Source: Chitinophaga pinensis (GTDB taxonomy: Bacteria > Bacteroidota > Bacteroidia > Chitinophagales > Chitinophagaceae). From it: 64,000 nucleotides of DNA. Positions 44,808 to 54,638 of the stretch are shown one piece after another (the stretch's first letter is position 1; the number at the start of each line of letters is the position of its first letter). Where the stretch lies: positions 1 through 64,000 of the forward strand of contig NZ_VOHS01000003.1 of assembly GCF_007896845.1 (NCBI RefSeq), in the 5' to 3' direction. Made by a program: the position numbers and the translations under genes. The notes below the pieces were generated by a model. That model made no database searches. It worked only from the letters and a program-made list of their open reading frames with translations, and was not told where the DNA came from.

Positions 44808-47800
44808 ATGCATTTCAAAGCTACTCCTAAAAGCCCGTTAAGAGCTTTTATTCTTATTTTCTTTTGCCTGGTCTGGCTGGTTGGGTTACCGGTGGGTAAG
44901 GCTTCCTATAAGAAGCTCCCTGTAACTAAAGCCGTCCTTAAAGATGGCGCAATCGCTAGGTTGGACAATTACCTATTGCATCACCCCTATGCACCGTTAT
45001 TACCTAATGCCTGGCGTAATGCCGGCGCTGCCGATGGGCCACTATGGAGCTACGCGGGCAGTCAGTCCTTCGTTACATTCGGCGTTGCCTGTGCACTCTG
45101 CCGTGTGGACGATGGGGCCAATGCTATTGATGCCAATCCCAATACTGCAGCAACACTTGTACTGCCAGTAGGCGCTGTCGGAGGGGTTGGATTAAAACTA
45201 AAATTCAATGGCGGTTATCAGGTAGGCGATCAGGTGGCCTTTGACCTTGAAATACCTGATCAGATCTACTCCCAGCAATTACTTTCTGCGCTTACTGTAA
45301 CCTCCTTTAACGGAGGTATTTCTAATAATGATGCTACCCCACTGAATAGCTCTCAGATCCGCCTCGATTTATTGGGTCTCGGTCTTGGTTCTACGCCGAA
45401 ATTCAGGGTAACGGCGCCTGTTACACATGCTTTTGATGAAGTACAGATCAGTTTATCAACGCTGGTCAGCACCTTTACTTCTCTACGTGTATATGAAGCC
45501 GCCGCATTTATTCCCGTAACCGTCAGTCCGGCTAGCCCCGCTATCACTTCCGGCGCTACTGTTACCTTCTCTCCCACTATCAGAATTCCTGGCGCCACCT
45601 ACGCATGGTATACCACTCCTGATGGTGGTTCTCCCGTTTTTAATGGCGCCGGTTTTACTACTCCTCCGCTGAAACGCAGTACTACCTATTATGTAGCTGC
45701 CACCAATCCACTGGATGGATTGGTGAGCCCTGTACGTACACCTGTTACAGTACGTGTGAGCGGCGGCGTGGGTCCTATCTGGACATATGCTGATCAGCAG
45801 GTAAGCCCCGTAACAGGAGGTGTTGCCTGTGCACTATGTTATGTAGATAATCCAGCTGCAGCAGTCGATGCCGACACCACCACAGCTTCCATGCTGCAAC
45901 TGCCGGTAGGTGCGCTGACTTCTGTCGGACAACTCTTAAAATTCCCGGGCGACTATAAAGCCGGTGATGTCATTGTACTGGACGTGGATATTCCCGGGCA
46001 GATCGTTTCTCTCGGCGCCCTGTCTGCCATTCAGATACAGACATTTAATAATGATGTCGCCAACAATGACGTAATTAATCTGGGCGCTACTACCGTTGGT
46101 GTTAATGTACTGGGTCTCGGACTGGGTACTTCACCTAAAGTGCGCCTGACAATCCCTGTAACTAAAGATTTCGATGCCGCTCAGGTGAGTCTGACCACCG
46201 CATTTACTGCGTTTGGTTCTTTGCGTATTTATGAAGCGGCAGCTACTATACCCGTAAAAGTAAGTCCTGCTGCTCCGCTGATCACAGCCGGCAGCAGTGT
46301 AACGCTTTCCGCAACTACTGATGCCCGTATCGCAAGTCCTGTATACAGATGGTACACTACACCTACCGGCGGCACACCTGTTGCTACCGGCAATAGTTTC
46401 CCTACCCCCCTGCTGAACCGTACTACTACCTATTATGCAGAAGCTTACAGTGCTGCGGATAATCTAAGCAGCTATGTACGCACGCCCGTAACCGTGAAAG
46501 TAGCAGGTGGGCCTGGTACGATCTGGAGCTATGGTCAGGAAGAGGATGGTCCTTTCACCAGTGGTGTCGCCTGTGCGACTTGTGCGATCGGAACACCGGA
46601 AGCGGCAGCTGATGGTGATACCGCAACGGCATCCACATTGACCGTTCCTTTAGGACTGGCTGCCTATGTAGGCCAGCTGGTAAAATTACCGGGTGTATAT
46701 CAGGCAGGCGATAGCATCGTGCTCTTTCTGGAGGCACCAACCGAGAATCTGGCAGCTGTCGTGTTGCCCAAAGTAAGAGTTACTACCTTCAATAATAGCA
46801 TCGCAGGTCCGGCGGTCTCTAATAACGACGCCGTGACGCTGGATGCACCGACCGTAAAACTCCAGCTGCTGGGCACTGGATTGAATAATGCCCGCAAATT
46901 CCGTGTAACCATACCGGCTACTAAAACCTTCGATGGTGTGCAGGTTGATTTTGGTGGACTGGTAGGGGTCTCAGGCTCACTGAAATTATACGAAGTAGCA
47001 GCTATGATCCCGGTATCAGTGTTGCCCAATCCTGCAAGAACACCATACAATACCGGTGTTACATTAACTCCTTCTATCCGGATCTCTAATCCGACTTACA
47101 ACTGGTATACAACGCCTAACGGCGGCTCTCCTGTTTTCAGCGGTTCCGGCGCCTTTACATCACCGGCACTGATCCGCAATACAACATATTATGTTGAAGC
47201 GGAAGATCCTGCAGGTACAGCCAGTCTGGTAAGAACTGCCGTACCGGTAACCATCGGTGGTGGTACAGGCCCATTGTGGACATATGGTACTGGTCAGACA
47301 GGCCCTATTACCGGTGGAGTTGCCTGCGCGCTATGTGCCATTACAGATCCTGCATTTGCAGCTGACGGAGACTCAACAACAGCTTCCAGATTGTCATTAC
47401 CATTGGGCATTGCCTCAACCGTAGGACAGAAGATCAACTTTCCGGGTATCTATCACAGTGGTGATAGTATCATTCTGATCCTCGGTAGCAAAGCAGATTT
47501 TCTGGCGGATGCCTCTGTGCTGGGTAGCATTCGGGTGACTACCTCTTTGAATAATGTCAGCAATAATGATCCGCAGTCATTAAACAATCCGCTTTTAAAA
47601 GCAAACCTCCTGCAAACAACAGCAGGTATTAATAAATTCCGCGTAGCGATACCGGTATCTAAAACGTTTGACGCAGCACAGGTTGATATCAGCAGCCTGC
47701 TGGCGGTTGACAATAGTCTGTATATCTATGAAGCTATTGCAATGACGCCTGTAACTATAACACCAAGTCCTGCGACTATCACCGCAGGACAAACTGCAAC

Positions 47801-50800
47801 CCTGAATGCATCTCTACCCAGCATTCCCGGAGTGATCTTTAACTGGTATGAAACCAAAGAAGGAGGATCTCCTATTCATACTGGCAATAGTCTGACAACG
47901 CCTCCTCTGTTTCAGGATAAAACTTACTATGTAGAAGCCGTTTCTCCAACTGATGGTCTGATCAGTATTACGAGAACCGCTGTGGAAGTGGATGTAAATG
48001 GTGCTACTGGTAATGGCCCGCTGAGTTGTAGTGGCGCAACGACTCAAAGCAGTGGTACAGGTGGTTTAGCCTGTCTGCTTTGTGGCACACAAAACCCTGC
48101 GTTGGCAGTAGATAACAGTACCAGTACTGCATCAACCATCCGTCTGGGGGTTGGAGCACTTGGTTATGCTTATCAGGATGTGGTATTTCCTTTCAAAGGG
48201 AAAGCCGGTGATTCCGTACGTATTGGTCTCGGTAGTACAACTGGTCTGCTGGATCTCGGTGTGATCAGTGGTATCGGTGTGGGTCTTGGCAACGGTGCAA
48301 GACCAGCAGATGCAGAGATGGCTGGTCTTTCCAGTCCGCTGCTGACGATCCGTCTGCTCAATGGCGTTCAACAGAATGCCTACACTTTTGTGGCTAACAA
48401 AGATTTTGACAGAATTGAAATAAGGGTGAATGCAGTAGTTGGTGCATTGACTTCACTGAATCTTTATTACGCACAGGTAGTAACGCCTATCGTGCAACCA
48501 GCTGTCGCTACAGCATATGTATGTACCGGTAGTCCGGCTACCTTGAGCGCTATTGCTCCAGCTGGTTATACCTATCGTTGGTATACAGCTTATACAGGGG
48601 GCTCTCCTGTTGGCTATGGCGCTACTTTCGTAACGCCTGCTATCACCAAAGACACTACTTATTTTGTGGAAGCGGCCGGCGCTGACAGCTGCGGCAGCGA
48701 AAGACGTACGCCTGTTCAGATTAAAACTGGTCTGCCGGGGGTAACCGTAACACCATCTTCCGCTTCTGTAGAAAAAGGTACTACCCCGACTTTCAATATC
48801 GTTTCTCCAAATCCTGCTTATCAATATAACTGGTATAGTACACCAACAGGTGGCACACCGGTATTTGTAGGCAACCAGTTCACCGTTCCTCCGGTTACAG
48901 GTAATGTGACCTACTATGCGGAAGCGGTAGCACAGGGTAATACGAACTGTCGTAGTTTACGTACACCGGTATCTATCACCCTGAATGGTGATGGTGGACC
49001 GGTTAATCCTGGTGATATCGACTGTGGTGGCGCTACCAGCCAGCAAAGTGTTACAAGTGGTATCTGTGTAGGCTGCTATGTCGAAAAACAGGATTCTGCG
49101 GTAGATAACAGTTCTCAGACGGCTTCTATTATCCACACTATCCTTGGTGTGGGAGCTAATATCCAGCAGTCCCTGATCTTCCCGGCTCCGGGTGTGAAAG
49201 GTGACAGCATCCGTATTAAACTTGGTTTCACCACCGGACTGGCTGACCTGAACGTATTGGCAGGTATCCAGATCTCTTCTTCTAATGGTGGTACATTAAA
49301 TCCTGATCAGGTGACCCTGAATTCAGCTACGCTGAATCTGCAACTGTTGAACGGTAACAGAGATCTGATTTACTCCTTTGCTCCGGGAGCAGCTTTCGAC
49401 AGGGTAAACATCAAACTCAATGGACTGGCTACAGCATTGACTGCCCTGAAGGTGTATTCTGCACAGATCTACGCAGGTACACCGACTGTTGAAAAAGACA
49501 CGGTTTATATCTGTCAAGGTACTACAGGTACATTACGCGCTACCGGTCCGGGAGCGACCTTCCGTTGGTATAATCAGCCTGCGGGTGGCACAGTGTTAGG
49601 CACTGGCGCAACCTTCCAGGTCAGCGATATGACCAACGCGATTTATTATGTTGAGTCAATTTCTTCTACGGGATGTGTGAATCCTGTAAGAAAACCAGTA
49701 TATGTGATTGTTGGTCTGCCTCAGCCACTGGTTTCACCAACGGTGAGAACTATCAATGCTGGTCAGACAGCCACTTTCACTGTTACCAGTCCGAATCCGG
49801 CTTATCAGTATACCTGGTATGACGCTCCTGCAGGTGGCAATGTGGTACGAAGTAATTCATCCACCTTTACAACACCGGCGCTTTCAGCGGCTACAGTATA
49901 CTATGTAGAGGTAAAAGATCCGTCTAACAATTGTACCAGCTCAGCACGTACAAGAGTACAGGTGGATATCAATCTGCCTACAGAGCCAACGCCATGTAGC
50001 TATGCCAGACAACAGGTGAGCCCTGTCATCTCTGGCGTATGTCTGCTGTGTTCTGTAGCAGATCCGGCATTGGCTGTGGATGAGAATTCCAATTCTGCCT
50101 CTACTATCACTGCTACTGTTAGTGCATTAGGGTATGTTGGTCAGCTGTTACAGTTTGACAACAGCTACCCTGCCGGTGACAGTGTAACTCTGGATCTGGA
50201 AATTCCGGGTCAGCTGGCAGATGCTGCATTGCTGGGAGGTATCAGACTGGAAACTTATAATGGTAGTACGCCAAATGCAGATGCCGTATTCCTGAATAAT
50301 ACTTTAGTACATCTCAACCTGTTGAATACAGGTAATAAATTCCGCGTAACACTGCCGGTATCCAAAGCCTTCAACGGTGTGATGGTCAGCATCAATGGTG
50401 TGCTGGCTGCATTGACAAGTGTGAAAGTATATTTCGCGGCAGTAGTGACGCCTCGTCCAGTAGTAACTGTTGCCAGTGTAGATGTATGTAGTGGCAGCAC
50501 GGCAACACTGAATGCGACTACTGCGAATGGTGCTGATCTTGCATGGTACACTACCGCTGTCGGCGGCACAGCTGTACAGGTTGGACCTACCTATACCACC
50601 GGTGTATTGACCGCTTCTGCTACTTATTATGTAGAAGCAGGTCGCTTTGGTTGTGCCAATCCGACAAGGGTGCCAGTAAGAGTAAATGTAGGAGCTACAC
50701 CTGCTGCTCCGACAGCTGCCGGCAGAACAATTTGTACAGGTAGTCCTGCATCCCTGCTGGCAACAGCTCCTGCCGGTGCTACCTTCCGTTGGTACACAGC

Positions 50801-52523
50801 ACCAACTGGTGGCACATTATTGTCTTCGACTGCAAATTATACTACTAATACGCTGACTGCTGATACCGCGTTCTATGTTGAAGCTGACAACAATGGTTGT
50901 AAGAGTACTACAAGAACCAGAGTCCCTGTTACGGTGAGCCCTGCTCCTGTCAACCTTACAGTGACTCCACTGAATACAACAGTGAGCGTTGGTCAGGGTG
51001 CGATTTTTACCGCATTCGCGACCGGTACGAATGTGATCTATAAATGGTATAACGCTGCAGGTGATTCTATCTACACTGGTGCTGTATTCAATACTGGTCC
51101 GCTGACAGCTACAACTACTTTCTCTGTTGCAGCCATGAATACAGGCGGTTGTAGCAGTGGTCCGAGAGTATCTGTGACGGCTACAGTAGTACCGGGCGGC
51201 AACGATATTCCTTGTGATGCCGCTACCAGTGAACAGCATACTTCCAATGGCGTATGTGTGGGTTGCTTTGTTGAAAATCCTGCACTGGCAGTAGATAACA
51301 GCACGGCTACTAAATCTACGTTACATGTGGTACTTGGACTGCTGAACGGTTATGTACAGCAATCACTGGTATTCCCACAGATCAGTGAACTGAATGACAG
51401 CACCGTTATTGGTTTGTCTTTTGATGGTTCACTGGCTGATATCGGTCTGCTCTCCACTGTTGAAATAGGTTCTTATAACGGTGCTACCTCCAATAACGAC
51501 TTTGTGGCGCTGAATAGTCCGCTGGTGAAAGTGGCCCTGTTGAGTGGCAGCCAGCAGGCACTGGTAGGCTTCAAGCCGAAAGCACTGTTTGACAGGATTG
51601 TGGTACGTCTGAATTCAGGTGTAGCGACTGCTCTGAGTGCAGTAAGCGTGAACTTCGCCAGCCGCGTGGTAGGTCTGCCTGTAGTACAGGGAGATACGAT
51701 CTGTGCAGGTAATCGCGCAAACCTGACTGCGAGTGGTCCGGCGAATGTATCCTTCCGTTGGTATACTACTGCAACAGGTGGTACATCTATCTTCACCGGT
51801 ACGGCTTATCAGACACCTGCCCTGACAGCGAACACCACTTATTATGTGGAGGCTGTGAAGACAAGTCTGAATTGTCCGAATCTGCAACGTGTGCCGGTAA
51901 CGGCTATTGTTGATCCTGTTCCGGATGCACCGGTACTGGATACGACAGCACTGACTATCTGCAGTGGCAGTACAGCTACCTTCAATGTGAAACCTGTTGC
52001 CGGTATTACCTATCGCTGGTATACTGTTTTGACAGGAGGTACAGCCTTCTTCACAGGTACATCTTATACTACACCGGCGCTGACAGCGACGACTGTATAC
52101 TATATCGAAGCATCTAATGCGACTGGTTGTGGCAACACCACCCGTACAAGGGTAACTGCCAATGTGATCGATCAACCAGCAGTTCCGGTGGTAACACCAA
52201 CCAGCGCAACCATCTGTGCTAATAACAGCACACAGCTGGTCGCTACATCTGCAACGCCAGGTGTAATATTCCGTTGGTATACTGTGGCGACAGGCGGTAC
52301 ACTTATATTTGAAGGCGCTTCGTTCCAGACACCAGTACTGACAGCTACTACTACTTTATGTAGAGCTGTAACAGGTACTTGCTCAAGTGCATCCAGAACA
52401 GCAACTACTGTTACTGTAAATACAGTTCCTGCCGCTCCGACTGTGACAACCGCACCAGCTAATGGTCAGGTAATATCTGGTCAGACAGCAGTACTGACTG
52501 CCAGCTCCACAACACCGGTGTGA
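44808..52523 (+). CDS. giant secreted repeat adhesin, fragment 1 (N-terminal)
   Basis: The fragment starts at ATG 44808 (an in-frame TTG at 44799 is less likely) with a signal peptide (FILIFFCLVWLVGLPVGKAS). It then alternates two modules. One is an about 155-residue domain with conserved C-x-x-C (GVACALC, GVACATC, GLACLLC, SGVCLLC, SGICVGC) seen eight times here. The other is an Ig-like domain of Ig_7 type (RWYTTPTGGTPV pattern) seen 14 times. It ends by frameshift at GG 52517-52518; adding one G continues the protein in fragment 2 (52520). It is a type IX secretion substrate by the C-terminal domain of the whole protein, probably a surface adhesin for gliding or attachment. The reconstructed protein is about 4,430 residues. 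Confidence 0.88.
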   Translation: MHFKATPKSPLRAFILIFFCLVWLVGLPVGKASYKKLPVTKAVLKDGAIARLDNYLLHHPYAPLLPNAWRNAGAADGPLWSYAGSQSFVTFGVACALCRVDDGANAIDANPNTAATLVLPVGAVGGVGLKLKFNGGYQVGDQVAFDLEIPDQIYSQQLLSALTVTSFNGGISNNDATPLNSSQIRLDLLGLGLGSTPKFRVTAPVTHAFDEVQISLSTLVSTFTSLRVYEAAAFIPVTVSPASPAITSGATVTFSPTIRIPGATYAWYTTPDGGSPVFNGAGFTTPPLKRSTTYYVAATNPLDGLVSPVRTPVTVRVSGGVGPIWTYADQQVSPVTGGVACALCYVDNPAAAVDADTTTASMLQLPVGALTSVGQLLKFPGDYKAGDVIVLDVDIPGQIVSLGALSAIQIQTFNNDVANNDVINLGATTVGVNVLGLGLGTSPKVRLTIPVTKDFDAAQVSLTTAFTAFGSLRIYEAAATIPVKVSPAAPLITAGSSVTLSATTDARIASPVYRWYTTPTGGTPVATGNSFPTPLLNRTTTYYAEAYSAADNLSSYVRTPVTVKVAGGPGTIWSYGQEEDGPFTSGVACATCAIGTPEAAADGDTATASTLTVPLGLAAYVGQLVKLPGVYQAGDSIVLFLEAPTENLAAVVLPKVRVTTFNNSIAGPAVSNNDAVTLDAPTVKLQLLGTGLNNARKFRVTIPATKTFDGVQVDFGGLVGVSGSLKLYEVAAMIPVSVLPNPARTPYNTGVTLTPSIRISNPTYNWYTTPNGGSPVFSGSGAFTSPALIRNTTYYVEAEDPAGTASLVRTAVPVTIGGGTGPLWTYGTGQTGPITGGVACALCAITDPAFAADGDSTTASRLSLPLGIASTVGQKINFPGIYHSGDSIILILGSKADFLADASVLGSIRVTTSLNNVSNNDPQSLNNPLLKANLLQTTAGINKFRVAIPVSKTFDAAQVDISSLLAVDNSLYIYEAIAMTPVTITPSPATITAGQTATLNASLPSIPGVIFNWYETKEGGSPIHTGNSLTTPPLFQDKTYYVEAVSPTDGLISITRTAVEVDVNGATGNGPLSCSGATTQSSGTGGLACLLCGTQNPALAVDNSTSTASTIRLGVGALGYAYQDVVFPFKGKAGDSVRIGLGSTTGLLDLGVISGIGVGLGNGARPADAEMAGLSSPLLTIRLLNGVQQNAYTFVANKDFDRIEIRVNAVVGALTSLNLYYAQVVTPIVQPAVATAYVCTGSPATLSAIAPAGYTYRWYTAYTGGSPVGYGATFVTPAITKDTTYFVEAAGADSCGSERRTPVQIKTGLPGVTVTPSSASVEKGTTPTFNIVSPNPAYQYNWYSTPTGGTPVFVGNQFTVPPVTGNVTYYAEAVAQGNTNCRSLRTPVSITLNGDGGPVNPGDIDCGGATSQQSVTSGICVGCYVEKQDSAVDNSSQTASIIHTILGVGANIQQSLIFPAPGVKGDSIRIKLGFTTGLADLNVLAGIQISSSNGGTLNPDQVTLNSATLNLQLLNGNRDLIYSFAPGAAFDRVNIKLNGLATALTALKVYSAQIYAGTPTVEKDTVYICQGTTGTLRATGPGATFRWYNQPAGGTVLGTGATFQVSDMTNAIYYVESISSTGCVNPVRKPVYVIVGLPQPLVSPTVRTINAGQTATFTVTSPNPAYQYTWYDAPAGGNVVRSNSSTFTTPALSAATVYYVEVKDPSNNCTSSARTRVQVDINLPTEPTPCSYARQQVSPVISGVCLLCSVADPALAVDENSNSASTITATVSALGYVGQLLQFDNSYPAGDSVTLDLEIPGQLADAALLGGIRLETYNGSTPNADAVFLNNTLVHLNLLNTGNKFRVTLPVSKAFNGVMVSINGVLAALTSVKVYFAAVVTPRPVVTVASVDVCSGSTATLNATTANGADLAWYTTAVGGTAVQVGPTYTTGVLTASATYYVEAGRFGCANPTRVPVRVNVGATPAAPTAAGRTICTGSPASLLATAPAGATFRWYTAPTGGTLLSSTANYTTNTLTADTAFYVEADNNGCKSTTRTRVPVTVSPAPVNLTVTPLNTTVSVGQGAIFTAFATGTNVIYKWYNAAGDSIYTGAVFNTGPLTATTTFSVAAMNTGGCSSGPRVSVTATVVPGGNDIPCDAATSEQHTSNGVCVGCFVENPALAVDNSTATKSTLHVVLGLLNGYVQQSLVFPQISELNDSTVIGLSFDGSLADIGLLSTVEIGSYNGATSNNDFVALNSPLVKVALLSGSQQALVGFKPKALFDRIVVRLNSGVATALSAVSVNFASRVVGLPVVQGDTICAGNRANLTASGPANVSFRWYTTATGGTSIFTGTAYQTPALTANTTYYVEAVKTSLNCPNLQRVPVTAIVDPVPDAPVLDTTALTICSGSTATFNVKPVAGITYRWYTVLTGGTAFFTGTSYTTPALTATTVYYIEASNATGCGNTTRTRVTANVIDQPAVPVVTPTSATICANNSTQLVATSATPGVIFRWYTVATGGTLIFEGASFQTPVLTATTTLCRAVTGTCSSASRTATTVTVNTVPAAPTVTTAPANGQVISGQTAVLTASSTTPV

Positions 52524-53638
52524 CTTACGCATGGTATACTGTGGCGACAGGCGGTAGTCCGGTTGCAACAGGTGCTTCATTCACTACGCCGGCACTGACC
52601 AGCAATATCACTTATTATGTAGAAGCGGTGGCTGGCGCAGGTAGCTGTCCGAGCCAGCGTACAGCAGTACCGCTGACTGTGACAGTTGCGCCAAATACAG
52701 CGTGTGATTTCGCAAATGCACAAACAAACAGTACAACAGCCGTGTGTGTACTCTGCTCCGTACAGGATGCAGCGAATACAACAGATGCTGATGTTAATAA
52801 CTTCTCCATACTTTCTGTACCATTGGCTGCCGGCAGCGGTAGCGTACAGCAAAGCCTCATCTTCCCGGATGCAGCAGCAGCTGGCGATAGCGTACGCATC
52901 GTCATGGAACTGCCTGCGCAGGTAGTGGATGCTGGTCTGCTGAGTTCTCTGGAAGTATCCAGCTTCAATGGTGCAACTGCAAATAATGATGCGATCCTGT
53001 TGAATAATAGTGCTGTAAGTGTTCGTCTGCTGACAGGCACCAGCAAATTCACGGTTGCATTTGCACCGGGTGGCACTTATGACCGTGTGCAGGTACGCCT
53101 GAGAGCCGGTATCATTGCCGCACTGGTGAAAGCTAATGTCTACTATGCTACAAGACAGGTATCCGCTCCTGCTGTTGCAGTTCGTAACGTTACGATCTGT
53201 AGCGGTAATACAGCGACACTGACAGCAACGGGTAGCGCTGTTTCTTCACTGGAATGGTATACACAACCAGTAGGCGGCGCGAAAGTAGGTGATGGCGGAA
53301 GCTTCACTACACCGCAACTGACGGCGACTACTACTTATTATGTACAGAGCGTACGTACCAGCAATAGTTGCGCAAATCCGAACAGAGTATCTGTCACTGT
53401 AAGTGTGGTGCCAGGTCTGGTAACACCGACTGTCACCAATGCAACGATCTGTGCTGGTCAGCAGGCCACCCTGACGGCAACTGTAACGGGTCAGAATATC
53501 CAGACCCGTTGGTATAGTGCACCAACAGGTGGTACATTACTCTTTACAGGTACAACATATGTTACCAATGCACTGAATGCAGATACTGCATTCTATGTAG
53601 AACTGGCAATGGTTCCTGCGTACTTTCTTCAAGAGTAA
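52520..53638 (+). CDS. giant secreted repeat adhesin, fragment 2
   Basis: Continues fragment 1 directly in the next frame: TYAWYTVATGGSPV, then the ninth CxxC module (TAVCVLCSVQD) and two further Ig_7-like modules, ending with TAFYVEL. A one-base loss in the AA run at 53608-53609 (AAA expected) ends it; adding one A restores ANGSCVLSSRVRATVSV into fragment 3. It has no start signal of its own. Confidence 0.85.
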   Translation: MTYAWYTVATGGSPVATGASFTTPALTSNITYYVEAVAGAGSCPSQRTAVPLTVTVAPNTACDFANAQTNSTTAVCVLCSVQDAANTTDADVNNFSILSVPLAAGSGSVQQSLIFPDAAAAGDSVRIVMELPAQVVDAGLLSSLEVSSFNGATANNDAILLNNSAVSVRLLTGTSKFTVAFAPGGTYDRVQVRLRAGIIAALVKANVYYATRQVSAPAVAVRNVTICSGNTATLTATGSAVSSLEWYTQPVGGAKVGDGGSFTTPQLTATTTYYVQSVRTSNSCANPNRVSVTVSVVPGLVTPTVTNATICAGQQATLTATVTGQNIQTRWYSAPTGGTLLFTGTTYVTNALNADTAFYVELAMVPAYFLQE

Positions 53639-53751
53639 GGGCAACCGTAAGCGTAGGTGCTGCTGCTCCGACACCAGTACTGGAAGCATCGAATGTTGAT
53701 ATCTGTTCAGGCGGTACTGCTACCTTCAGCGTAGTCTCTCCGGCTGCAGGT

Positions 53752-54609
53752 GTGACTTACAGATGGTATACAGCGCTCACTGGCGGTACTCCGGTATCAA
53801 CAGGTGCTACCTTCACTACAGGTGCACTCACAGCAACTACAGTTTACTATGTGGAAGCCATCAATAATGCATCACAGTGTGGTTCAGCCAGTGCAAGAGT
53901 CGCTGCTACTGCAAGTGTGGCCCTGAATCCGGGTACACCTGTATTGCAGACGGCAAGTGTGCAGGTTTGTGCTGGTCAGGATGCAACTCTGGCAATCCTG
54001 AATCCACAGGCGAATCTGACTTACCAATGGTATGATGCCGCTACTGGCGGTACATTGGTAGCTACCGGTCCGACCTTCGTGGTAAGAGCAGCAACCGCCA
54101 GTGTAGATTACTATGTACAGGCGGTGAACAGCAATGGTTGTATCAGCACAGGTGCCCGTGCGAAAGCAAGCGTGGTGGTAACACCTGCTCCGGGTACACC
54201 AACAGTGACCAGTACTGCGGTAAATATCTGCCGTGGCACCACTGCAACACTCGCTGTACAAACACCAAATAATAGCTTCACCTATCGTTGGTATACTACC
54301 GCTACCGGTGGTACAGCAGTGGGTACAGGCGCAACATTTATAACACCAGTTATTAATGCAGATACTGACTACTATGTGGAAGCTACCAGTGGAAACTGTA
54401 GCAGTGCCGTAAGAGCAAGAGTGAGTGTGATCGTAAGTGATCCGGCACCGACTCCTACTCTGGAATCTGCCAATCTCTCTGTATGTACAGGTGCAGCTGC
54501 AACTTTGCGTGTAACTTCCCTGACCACGGGTATTACTTATAACTGGTATACTGTGGCCACAGGTGGTACCCGGTATTCTCCGGCCCTGAGTTCACTACAG
54601 CGCCGCTGA
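53752..54609 (+). CDS. giant secreted repeat adhesin, fragment 3
   Basis: Carries four Ig_7-like modules (YRWYTALTGGTPV, YQWYDAATGGTLV, YRWYTTATGGTAV, YNWYTVATGGT). The true joint to fragment 2 lies near 53609, upstream of the first ATG-like codon. It ends at the CCC run 54569-54571; adding one C gives GGTPVFSGPEFTTAPL and continues in fragment 4. No independent start or signal peptide. Confidence 0.85.
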   Translation: MTYRWYTALTGGTPVSTGATFTTGALTATTVYYVEAINNASQCGSASARVAATASVALNPGTPVLQTASVQVCAGQDATLAILNPQANLTYQWYDAATGGTLVATGPTFVVRAATASVDYYVQAVNSNGCISTGARAKASVVVTPAPGTPTVTSTAVNICRGTTATLAVQTPNNSFTYRWYTTATGGTAVGTGATFITPVINADTDYYVEATSGNCSSAVRARVSVIVSDPAPTPTLESANLSVCTGAAATLRVTSLTTGITYNWYTVATGGTRYSPALSSLQRR

Positions 54610-54638
54610 CAGCTACGACCGTATACTATGTAGAGGCG

